Below are positions 1-11,500 of a DNA stretch of 64,000 nt, one piece after another; positions within the stretch are counted from its first letter, which is position 1, and every line of letters begins with the position of its first letter. Source of the stretch: Amborella trichopoda (taxonomy: Eukaryota > Streptophyta > Magnoliopsida > Amborellales > Amborellaceae); assembly GCF_000471905.2 (NCBI RefSeq), contig NW_006500351.1, forward strand, positions 1,820,517 to 1,884,516, given 5' to 3'. The notes below the pieces were generated by a model. It was not told where the DNA came from and made no database searches. It worked only from the letters and a program-made list of their open reading frames with translations. The position numbers and the translations under genes are program-made.

Positions 1-22
1 GAGAGAGAGAGAGAGAGAGAGA
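1..22. repeat. (GA)n microsatellite
   Basis: About eleven GA units at the window edge. The following 23-780 is AT-rich sequence of the intron before exon a. Confidence 0.95.
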
Positions 23-780
23 GGAGGCCAATTTGAATTTTTGGGAAAATGAGTTGGAGTGGTTTTGCAATAAATTTAATTTGGGGCCCCAATTTCAACA
101 GGGAATGAAATTGAATTTGAAAATTGAAGACATCTTGAGTTTCAATTGTTCATGGTTTGCTGAGATTGTTTGTGGATGTTTATCTGGCTTGTAGTCGGCA
201 TTCATATCATTTAGAGAGAGGCTTTTGTTTGTAATTAATGAAGGGGCCTGATGTATTGCACGATTTATAGGCATTAAATTTGTTGAGTCCTTTGTTTTCC
301 GTTTCTTGTCATGGATACCCTCATGCCTGCATATAATCTGGACATGCCTGTGATAGAGGTTATGTTGTTTTCCTATGTGTCTCACATAGATACCCCCTTC
401 ATTTGGTATATTTTGATTTCTAGTGTATCTCACACCAATACATGATGCATTTCCAAACATGTGTGCATTGAGGCACTCTAACTTGGATGTGCATGCTACT
501 TTGCTGTTTGGTTCTCTTCTAAATTCCATGTCACATGTGTTCTTTTATTGCTCCTTCCTCCTCTTATGTTGTCACCAAACATTATATCATATGTATGCAA
601 TCTGCATTATTTTTGCACATGTTTTTATGGTATCAGAAAGATATGGCATCCATTTTCAAGTATACTCTTGTTTGCTAATGTTGCCCTTTCAGCATATGGT
701 ATTTTGTTTTGTTTTCCTGCAACTCTGTTCTGTTTTTGAGTTCTGCATGTTTGTAGCTCTAGTTTCATGCTAATTCATAA

Positions 781-908
781 TTTGTAAATTTAAGGAGCAA
801 AATTCAACTTTTTCTCTGCAGATTCATTGCAACATGATTTAGTATTGTAAATTTAAGAAGCAAAATTCCACTTTTTTTCTACAGCTTCATTGCAACATGA
901 TTTAGTAT
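781..908 (+). repeat. Two 64-bp tandem copies just before exon a
   Basis: Copies at about 781-844 and 845-908 share ttgtaaatttaag, caaaattc, a T tract ending in tctgcag or tctacag, and ttcattgcaacatgatttag. Each carries a good-looking 3' splice site (AG at 820-821 and 883-884) ahead of the acceptor used at 920-921. Read in phase 0 both would meet TAG after six codons. Confidence 0.85.
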
Positions 909-921
909 TTTATCTTTCCAG

Positions 922-1092
922 GAAGGAAAAGAGAAACAGGCCATTCCTGTTGTACAATTGAATGTAATACGCTTGCTGGCTGATTTAAGTGTTTCTGTTA
1001 ACAAGTCGGAGGTCATAGACATGGTGTTGCCTCTGTTCATAGAAAGCTTAGAAGAGGGTGATGCTTCGGCACCTAGTTTATTGCGTCTCAGA
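922..1092 (+). CDS. PI4KA1: PI4KA1 exon a (first in window)
   Basis: 57 codons in phase 0, from [20 protein letters not shown] to SLLRLR. The acceptor is ctttccag and the donor is aga|gtatga. It belongs to the N-terminal alpha-solenoid, which has no catalytic role. The exon before it is outside the window. Confidence 0.93.
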
Positions 1093-4000
1093 GTATGACT
1101 ATGTTATGTTCCATTGAATTTCTGGTTCTTTATCTTTTACCTTTCGAATGGCATCTCCTTTGACTTTGTAGTTGATACTTAAATGGAGACAGATGCGTGA
1201 AATAAATTTGTGGAAATATTGCAGCTTCTTGATGCAGTGTCCCGCATGGCAAGTTTAGGTCATGGGAAATCCTATCATGAGATAGTGATTTTATTGACAC
1301 GGAATTATCTGGATAAACTTTCTTATGTTGGATCTGTTGAAAGCAAAACATTGGTTCCAGAGGTCACAACAGAACGTGTAGAGGTTTGCATCTTTGTTTA
1401 GTAGTACATGGTTGAAGTTTGTGTGTGAAGAAATATTTGGTTTTCTTATAAAAGATATTTAGTTCTCCTATAATGATTTGCTAATTGATTCGACTACATT
1501 CTAGACTCTTCCTGCAGGATTTCTTTCAATTGCTAGTGGTCTCACTGACTCCAAATTGAGATCTGATTATCGTCACCGGTTACTAGTTTTGTGCTCTGAT
1601 GTAGGGCTAGCTGCTGAATCAAAAAGTGGGAGGTAAGTTTCTACAGTGATATGATAAACACTTTCTTTTCCTTGGGCTTCTTGTTTACTCCATTCTTGAA
1701 AGTCAGTGCTGTCTTTTCTTCATCCTTTTTTTTCCCTGAAAATGTTCCCAAATGATTATTCTTCATAATGTGTATTTGCTCTTTTTTGCTGTTCTGCTTT
1801 TGATGTCCTATTTTTTATCAATACAGGAGTGGTGCCGATCTTTTAGGTCCTCTTCTTCCTGCAGTTGCAGAAATTTGTTCTGATTATGATCCTACCCAAG
1901 AAGTAGAGCCAACACATTTGAAGCTCTTCCGCAATCTGTGGTTCTACATTGTGCTGTTTGGGTTGGCACCTCCAATTCAAAATAGCCAATCACCAACAAA
2001 ATCAATCTCCACCTCACTGACTAGTTTGGGAAGCCTTAGTGCAATGGCACTTCAAGCTGTTGGTGGACCTTACATGTGGAATGCACAGTGGTCAGTGGCT
2101 GTTCAACGCATTGCTCAAGGAACGCCACCCCTTGTAAGATTAAGTTTTAATGTATGATTGAACAGGTTTTATTTATTTCTCTAAAGATTTCTCATGTTAA
2201 TGAATCTCATGTGGCTGCATTTCTTGTTTAATTGAAGCTTCATGTCCATAGCATGTTTCTTCAATTGCTGCCATGTGAAGTTTTTCAATCTGCATTTTAT
2301 GACGTGGGGACTTAGTGCTCCATAGTTTTTCTATGCCTTTCTAAAATTACTATTGTTGAAGCATGGGCACTTCATATATATGCTAGTTATATGGGTGAGC
2401 TTCTTAAGGGTAGCTTGGCACTAACTGAAGTCTAATATGGTGGAATGTCTTGGCTTGGTAACTGAGTTGGAAATTGTGGTTCCTAATAGTCTCAATTAGA
2501 CACTATCTGTACCAGTATGAATGATAGAACTGGATTTATTAGATTGTCTGTTGATGTATTCTCTTAGCAAACTACAGGAAAGAAGTAATTTTCCCCCCTT
2601 GTGAATTTCTTACTACAAACATAATACAGGTTGTTAGCTCTGTGAAATGGCTTGAAGATGAGTTGGAACTTAATGCCCTTCACAACCCTGGAAGTCGTAG
2701 AGGTAGTGGCAATGAGAAAGCTGCTGTAGCTCAAAGAGTTGCTCTTTCTGCAGCTCTAGGTGGTCGAGTGGAGATTTCCGCAATGAGCACCATTTCAGGT
2801 CAAATGAAATTTCTTGTTTGAGTTCCAATGAACTATTTTTTCCCCTTTGATGTTCTTTTTTATTTTTCAAGGTTTCTTAGCTGGCACTTTTCCTGATTTA
2901 TTTTGTAATATTAGCTATATTTGCTCCTCTTAAAGTTGCATATGTTTTGGCAGGCGTGAAGGCCACCTATCTCCTTGCTGTGGCCTTTCTAGAAATTATA
3001 CGTTTTAGCTGCAATGGTGGCATCCTTAATGACAAATCTAATCAAAATGCATCTAGGAGTGCCTTCAGTTGTGTTTTTGAGTACCTTGAGGTTCCAAATT
3101 TAGCACCAGCCGTCCTCCATTGCTTGACAGCAATTGTACATCGGGCTTTTGAAACAGCACTGGCCTGGCTGGTAATCTCTTCTTTGCTCTGTTGGAATCA
3201 TGTGGACTGGAAGATATATTAGGATTTATCTTGAAAAATGCCCAAATGTTGACTATAATGGTAATTTCTGGGCATGTTGTGGCATGTTGTATAAATTTCA
3301 TTTGAACTTCGAAATTCTGGCAATCAAAGGTCGCTAAAATTTATTAGCCTTTTAAGGCATACTTTTCTGTTGGCATTTGATATGACTATCTTATAAGCAT
3401 AAGTTCTTATCTCTTTCTCTATCTATATTCTTTTTGGCAACTGAATTGAAAGCACTGTGTAATTTTTTTTTACAATTGCTATGCATCTATGGGGTGGGGT
3501 ACTTAACTACTTAATAGAAAACCTAAAAAGCTAAGGGAATAGTTGACATTCTGAACTAGCGATGTTTTCTTAGAATGAGAATATTAAAGTCATTGAGAGA
3601 GCAAAGTCCAGTGTGGCACATACTGGTCTCTCCACAGATTAACATGGATTCACTAAACTATTAGGAATCACTTGCCTCCACATAGACATGGAATACCAGA
3701 CAAGTTGACAAGGAATATTGACATTTTGAAGGGAAACTACCTTATGTTCTCTTTCTTTTGATCGAAATTATCTATATTTTCCAAGTGGCTACGGGGTTCA
3801 AAGTCAACATTGAACAATTGAAAATGATGGGGGTGGCACTCGCCAACGCTGAGATCAGAGAGCTTATCCCTAATTGGGAGTGCAAAGTTGAGGATCTACT
3901 CACAACCTACCTTGGTTTGCCTTTGGATTGGGAAAACCCAAAAAGAGACAATGGTCTCATGTAATAGACAAGGTCGATAGGCGTCTGGCAGGATGGAAAG

Positions 4001-7000
4001 GGAGATACCTTTCTCAGGCTGGTCGCTCCATGATCAAAGCAACCTTGGCAAATACTGCTGTAGACCTCAGGTCTCTGTTCCATATGCCAACATCAATGGC
4101 CAACCACCTAGAACAATTTATGAGGAATTGTTTTTGGTCGGGACAGGCAGAGTAAACAAAATACCATTTAATCTCCTGGGACAAAGTTTACTTACCCAAA
4201 CACCAGGGAGGGCTAGGGATAAGGACCCTAAGGAAACATAACTTGGCCTTTTTAGGGAAATGGTGGTGGCGCCTAGCCACCCAGACTGATTCACTCTAGG
4301 CTCAGGTCCTACACAACAAGTATAGGATTTCAGAAGGTACCTGGTTGCCTGAGAGGATCTCTCAGAGCAGGGCCTCAGGATTGTGGAAGTCGCTCACCTC
4401 CTCCTCTCTTTGTTCAAAAAATTCATCAGGTTTCATCCAAGGGAAGGTACAAAAGTACGATTCTGGTAAGATCTTTGTCTAGGACACACTCCACTAAGGT
4501 ACCTCTTTCCATCCCTCTACTCTTTAGCCACAAACAAAGATTCCACCATCGCGGAGGAAATGGTGCTAGCAGGAGGCCGAAGAGTGTGGAACCCTTCGTT
4601 TAGAAGAAACCTCTCTGAAGAGGCTCAACAACTTTGCATCGCATTTTCATCTCACTACAAGGGAGGGACTCGATGGTATGGTCTCCTACCGCCTCTATTA
4701 CCTTCTTAGTGACCTCTTTTTTCAAAAGAATTACCCAACCCCCCACCTTCCCTCTTAACGCAACCTCTGTCCTATCCAAGGTCTGGTCCACTGTAGCCCC
4801 TCCCAAAGTGCAGACTTTCAACTGGATAGCGTGCTCCGAAAGGGTACTCACAGTTGACCAACTTGAAAAGAAAGGGGTTCCCATCCCTAATAGATGGGCC
4901 ATGTGCTTGAAGACGAGGAATCAAATCCTCACGTCTTCATTCGCTGTCGGCTAGCCCGCAACCTCTGGGGTCAAATATTTCAGCTCTTTGGCTTTCAATG
5001 GGTTACACCTCCGACAGTCAAGGACCTTGTATCCTCGGACATTGGCCGAATGTTGGACGTATCTTATGGAAGGCTACCGTGGCAGCCGCCATATGGGTGA
5101 TCTGGGTAGAAAGAAACGCCAGGATATTCCATGGCCATAATATCCAAGGCTCAACACTTTTTCACAAGGTTATGTCCTTAGTAACTTTCTAGGCCTCCAA
5201 CCACAGAATCTTTTCCGGTGTTTCTGCGAACACTTTCCTCAGCTAATGGAAAAACATCTTGTACCACCAACAATGAAAGGTACGGAGAACATACAACTGC
5301 AGCCACCTCCAGAAGGTACCATCAAGCTCAATTTTAATGGTTGTTCTCTGGGAAACCCCGGCCCCGCGGCCCCGCAGTTGCTGGTGGCGTCTTCAGAGAC
5401 CATCATTGTAATATTCTGTTCACCTACTTCGAGTATCTAGGTCACGAAGACTCTCAGTATGCCGAAGCCATGGCCTCACTGTTAGGCCTCAAAAGCTTCA
5501 ATCAGTATTGGGGACAACACCTTTTAGTGGAGCGAGACACACATAATATTTTGTCATGGGCAGCCGGGAGGTCCACTTCTCCATGGTACCTTGCTTCGAT
5601 CTTTGATGAGATTGATCAGATTTGCAAGGATATATCTAGAGGACGTCAAACGAGTTCACCGATCTTCTGGTGAAGGACGAGGCTAGGGCCCAAGTAGAAG
5701 ACCATACCCGGTCCATCTCCTTTTTTGCTCTAGACCACAGAGGGTACACGGACTAGAACATCTCTTTGTAAACGGGCAAATCTATAAGCCCATTTTTGTA
5801 ACCCCACTGTAAATCTATTGTGTTTGGGCAGACCTATAGACCTATAAGCTCTTTCTTGTACAGGGTCTGACGACCTATTTTTTACCGAGAGACCCGTCTA
5901 GTGGGTACTCTCGGCTTACCACACAGATGTACTCCAAACTCTTCATATCAATACAATAGTTAACCTTTCTCAAAAAATAAAATAAACATGTTAACATTAA
6001 AAATAAAACTTTTTTTTAAGTAAGGGTGTGGTTTGCACAAGTTTGCAACCTTAAACAATCAAAGGAAGGCACCCCTCCAAAATTTATAATAGAATGTAAC
6101 TTTGGTGTTAAAATCTCTTAGGATGACCTAAGAATCTATTTTTGTCTCTAATTATAAAATTGGAAACTCAAAAAATGGTTCAAATCAAGTAGATCTATAA
6201 ATTCATGAAAATCTTGAAAATGGAACGTTCAGATAATGATATATAAATACATGAAAATCTTGATAATGGAAAGTTTAGATAATGTGTTGCAAGATGCATT
6301 ATTTTTGGCACTCAAAATCTTATTTATTTTATTTCAATACATTTCGATGTCGAGATGATAAATTAGAGCAGGGTCTAACATGGACAACCTTTTTTTGATG
6401 GATTTTTGGAGTGCACCTTAATTCTACAATTTAAGGTTGCAACCTTATGTGAACTTTTCCTTTAAGTAAAAGGTAAATTACATGTTTCTGTACTCTAGAC
6501 AAGACAGGTCAGTTTATGGTTCTGTCTCTAGAAAGAAGATGGGTTATTTCTTACAGCAAGAGAAAATTTAAGAAAATTGTTAGTCTCAACGCCTGTGCTA
6601 TGCTGAGAGTGTAACAAAATTCAGGCAACAACATCTCCTTGGCTTGAGTATCTGCCTGTAGCATTAGCCTCTCTCCAACCAAGCTGGAAGGAGACCATAA
6701 GTGAACTAGTGATGTCACAGATTTGGTCAAACATGGGTACAAGTCTCTAAGGGCATGGAGTGGACTTGGAAACTCAGGCAATGGCGTGCGTGGAATTTCC
6801 CTCTAGAATTAAAAGGTTGCCCCAACCAGGGTTGGACACCTTGATGTCTTGAAATAATGCAAGTGCTTCTGCAACAGTGGAGTTCATGGTTCTGGTAGGG
6901 CCTGAAAAGATAAGAGGGTCAATGCCAGCAGGCCTTTGATAGCCTAGGGAGCAGCCATCAAAGTTCAGTCTTATGAGTTCCACTTCTTGGGGGATTCAGT

Positions 7001-8475
7001 GACTCGATCTTGAGAGCCTGGTTTGAAAAATTTGGTTCCAATGAAGCTCAAAATCTGCATGTGACCAACTGCGAAAATGCTTTTGCTGTTGGCCCCAGAA
7101 GATTACCAGTGAGATATTATGATCTTTGATTATGTGTACGTCAGAGACTCTACCTTCAAATACCTAGCAATGTGCTCCAGCCAAAGTGTAGCCCTCTAAA
7201 GGAACACATCCACGGAAGTGAATGGTGGAATGAGTACCCTGCAAACAGCTGCTGAACGTATGAATTGTTTATAGAAGAGCACAGCCCTGACCAAATTGAC
7301 AAAGGATGGAGGCCCAAATGATGGCTGAATCGGGGCATTGGAGAGAAAGGTGGTCACTGATTTTCTCCTCCTTGCACATTATGCATCGGTTAGCATGGGG
7401 ATGCCACCTAAGGTTGTCTTTGAAAACTACCAATTCTTCTATCAACTGGGAAAAGAAGAAATAAAGCTGCAAATTTATTTAAGTTTGATACATAGGAGAC
7501 CAATTGATCTCAAAAGTAGGGACCTTATTTTCACAAATCTCATACTTGGTTGGATTTTCCACTCTCAATGCTTATGGCTTTTGGTATTCTTAAGTGGTTT
7601 CTTGAGAAAAATTGTTTCCTTGTTACTTGAGTTCCTGTTTTGACTCATGTAGATACTCTAATAGGTGTTTCATGTAAGTGAAAAATATACTGAAAACTCA
7701 CTTGGAAGTGACAAAATCTTGCTGTTCTTGAGACTCACAAACACGCTATGGAATCTCTAATTTCTTTTGGCTTGTTGTCCAGGCATTACTGCCAAATATT
7801 TTGCCATTAATGGGCCTTAATGCCCTTTCCATAGTTCATGACATAACTTAGAGCTAAATTGAAGTTCCTTGTTACTAATAAGACTCCTAAGGTAAGATTT
7901 AAAGAAGATCACTTTGTAGGATAAATGGCTTTTTTAGTACTGCTATCCCACTTCTTTGATGTAGGAAACATGTTCTCAGGTGGCATTTCCATTCACAAAC
8001 TAGTGTTGCCATGGAGATATCTACACACCTAGTGGCAAATTATCTCATGGTCTTCTCTCACATTTGCTCCTATGGGTACTTGGCATTTTTTGCATCTAAC
8101 CACTTACATAAGTAAACAACTGACCTTGGAGATTGGATTTATTGTCCTCTTTCCAATAAAAGTTTCTCATTACAACTTAATCAATTCAGGCAGGCTGTTT
8201 TTTTTTTTTTGGGATAATAGGTGACATTATATTAAGTATATGGATTAGCATCAGCACCCCACATGTTGGGTGCTCTTTATATCAAGAAGTCAAGTATTGT
8301 TGGGAGCTGTATGCACAAAAAATCTCACGTCTTAAAGCAGTGTTCACGAAAAAGGAAGTGAGGGTAGCAAGAAGTGGGGAGGAAGTAGAAAGTGGAGAGT
8401 TGAAGAAGGAAGAAAGTAGAGGGGAAGTAGGGAAAGCCTGCATGGAGACCGTGAAGAGCATGAGTAGTACAGAGG

Positions 8476-8524
<49 letters not shown>

Positions 8525-11500
8525 AAACTACACATGCACACATTATATATGTCTATGAATATATATATGTGGATGGGATGGGAGAATGGATGGATGGGTG
8601 GCAGTCAAAAGAGAAATAAAGGTGGCCTTCCACAACATAGATAGATGGGTGGATGGATAGCAGTCAAAAAAGAAATACAGGTGGCATCCCACAAACCTGG
8701 GCGCAACCCAAAGAAAACCTAAAAAGGATAAAAAAGCAGTTAGAATCCTCAAAAAATCAGGGCTTTGCTGTGGCGGATATGAGTGTGGCTCCTTGCTTTG
8801 CCAACGTGTCAGCTATAGATTTTGCCTCCTGCCATATATGACAAAAGTCAACTTGATGGAATGGGATGGGAGGATGGATGGATGGATGGCAGTCAAAAAA
8901 GAAATATAGGTGGCATTCCACGAAATAGATGGATGGATAGATAGATAGATAGATAGATAGATTGATAGATCAATAGATAGATGGATGGATAACAATCGGA
9001 AAGCAAATATAAGTGGCATCCCACATACCTGGGCGCAACCCAAAGAAAACATGTAAAGGATAAAAAAGGAAGTTAGAATCCTTAAAAAATTAGGGCTCCT
9101 TGCTTTGCCCACGTGTCAAGTATAGAGTTTGCCTCCTGCCACATATGACAGAAGTCAACTTGAGGGCTTTGAGGATACCATTTACTTCGGCGTACTTCGA
9201 GGCTCCAAATCCAATGAGAATGGAGAGATAATCTAAGGTGGATCCCTTTGTGTTTTTGATAATGCCACCTGTGCCACTCATGCTTGGGTTCCTTGTGGAA
9301 TGTCCATCAATATTGACCTTTGTAATCTCATGGGGAGGGGGAATCCAAAGTTTGCATTGAGGTGGGCATGATGGCTTTGATCGAGTGCTATTTTTTCAAT
9401 TGGGCTCAATCAGGTTTGGAGCAGGCCTTGAGATATTTGTTGTTTTTGGCCCAAAAGATTGTGAGATCTGTGGCTTTTTCTACAGTTGCATTTGAGCTAC
9501 TCTCGAGTTCTTAAAAGGTTCTAGCGTTCCTCTCCCCTTGTATTGACCTAAGAGCAGCAGCAATGGAGGCTTTCCAGCGGAAGAGACCTATCGAGGTGTA
9601 GGGCCATGAGAAGTATAATGAGAAGAGGTTTTCGATGGTCCTAGGGGTGACCCATTCTCTTGAATGTTTGGTCCAATGTTCAGATGTGGTTGGAATGGAG
9701 GAGTATGTGGGAGTGAGTTTCTTCTTCGTCTTCACGAAGAGGACATCTATTAGCAAGGTTGTAAGCCAAGCTTTGCTATGGGAAGTCTATGGTTGGGATG
9801 ATGCTAGATCAAGAGCTTTATAAAAAGAGGTAAAGGAGAAAATCTTTGATTGAGATTGAGAGATGACCTTTCCTAGGACTACCTTAAGTTTGGAGGGTAG
9901 GACTTGGTTAGGATTTTGTAAGTGGAATTGAGAAGACTAATGATCCTGAAATCTTTTAGCTCCCCTGAGTTTAGCTACGAGAGCTAGGAGGGTTCAATTA
10001 CTTCCGTTGTGAAGAAGGCCTCTCTTGTGGAATTCATTGAAGCACATCAAAAGACATCATATTCTAGGACCTATTGAAAAAGGCTACGGGGTAACCATCA
10101 GATCTTGGGGTTTTGTCTCAGGCCAGGTCTGTAATGGCATCCTTGATTTCATTTAAAGTGAAAGGCCTCTCTAGCCAGAGTGAATCTTGTTTTAGGAGGG
10201 ATTTAAAGGAAAGTGGACTAAATAGGGTCTAAGATTAGAGTCTTTGGAGAGTAGAGTTTTGAAAACTCAGGTCACTGTACTCTTGACCTGTTGCGGTGGG
10301 GTAAACATTTGGTCAGCTATTGAGATTTGGGTAATGGCATTTTTTCGATGCCTAGAATTGGCCATTTCATGAAAGGAAGTTGTGTTGCTGATATGTGGCA
10401 TTTAACCAACTGAACCTAGACCTTTGGTACCAGTACAGTTCCTCTTGTTTGAAAGTTTTAAGGAGGTTCAGAGTAGTTGGAGCCCCTTCAGAGTCATTGG
10501 GTTTCGAGAGAGGTGTAGTCTCTTCTATATGGTCTAGTGTATGGATTCTTAAAATAAGAGCTCGGATTGTTGCCCTTTAGTTCCTTGGTGGGTTCTTTGC
10601 CAGATTTTGAGGTTTGCTTTTTCGAGCTGCAATATTTTGGATAGACTGAAACCAACCTAACTTTTAACTTGGAATGAGGACCACCAAGTGCGGGGCATAA
10701 GGGGATGCCTGATTGCTCGAACCAGTGAATCTTAAACCTAAGTGTTTTTTTTCGTTCAGGGGAGGTAGAGTATAGAGTATCTACATGATAGGCTTGTGAT
10801 ATGAGTGATTTTTAGGGGAAGCATATTATGTGGCATATGGGAACCGAGCTTCCCAGTCAATGGAAACCAAAAATTGGTGAGAATTGGTTTAGTGGCATGG
10901 TTAGACCAATTGTAAGAAGTACCTAGGAGAGGAATGTTAATTAGACAATTTCGGTTAATTAAGTCAGAGAAAACCCTCATACTAGCAGTTTTGCAACCTA
11001 GTCTGTTAATCTTAGAGGTCCATCTAGAAGCTTAGAAATCTCCTCCTAAGACCCATGGGATAGAGGATTGAGGAAATCCAAATTGAAGTTCTAGCCATAG
11101 GTTTTCTCTATCTTTGGGGTTGTTGGGACCATAGACGCCATTGAGCATCAACATTTCTAGATTCGAACATTCTAGCGTCTCCTTATGGTGACAATAATGG
11201 AAATGGTGGTGGACGAAGAGAGGAGATAGTGGGCTGTGGGATCCTAGAGGACCTAGATAACACTAGACGCTCCATTGAAGTCTAGTGTTATCCATTGGCA
11301 GGGTCTCTGTCCCAACACTTCCCTGTCTGTAAGAAGTTTTGGGAAAGTTTTCTTTTCGATGAGAGTTAGGATATCAAAGTTCTTCTTGGTCGGGTTTACT
11401 TCGCTCGGATCCCTCGACTCACTCGCCTCGTCGGAAGACCCTCAACCCATTCGAAGGCATTGATGAAGATCCCGCCACCTCGGCTTACTCCCCTTCATCC

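Larger units (their letters stand above)
8199..11260 (-). mobile_element. L1-type LINE, antisense, nearly full ORF2 span, dead
   Basis: A T tract at 8199-8209 is the A-tail, next to the family 3' motif in complement. Reading leftward from 11200 come endonuclease ([24 protein letters not shown] at 11170-11040; [20 protein letters not shown] at 10975) and a decayed RT region (about 10700-9850). The zf-RVT end follows ([20 protein letters not shown], near 9520) and RNase H ([25 protein letters not shown], 9281-9150). The RNase H end and 3' UTR are disrupted by microsatellites and a duplication (8570-9165). Confidence 0.85.

Noticed and set aside
423..773. Open frame of 116 codons (+)
   Set aside because: Phe/Cys/Leu-rich translation of a T-rich intron, with no motif or coding texture. 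It lies upstream of a confirmed acceptor.
8325..8558. Three overlapping frames encoding SLSLSL or REREREREK repeats
   Set aside because: They are translations of the (GA)n microsatellite on both strands.
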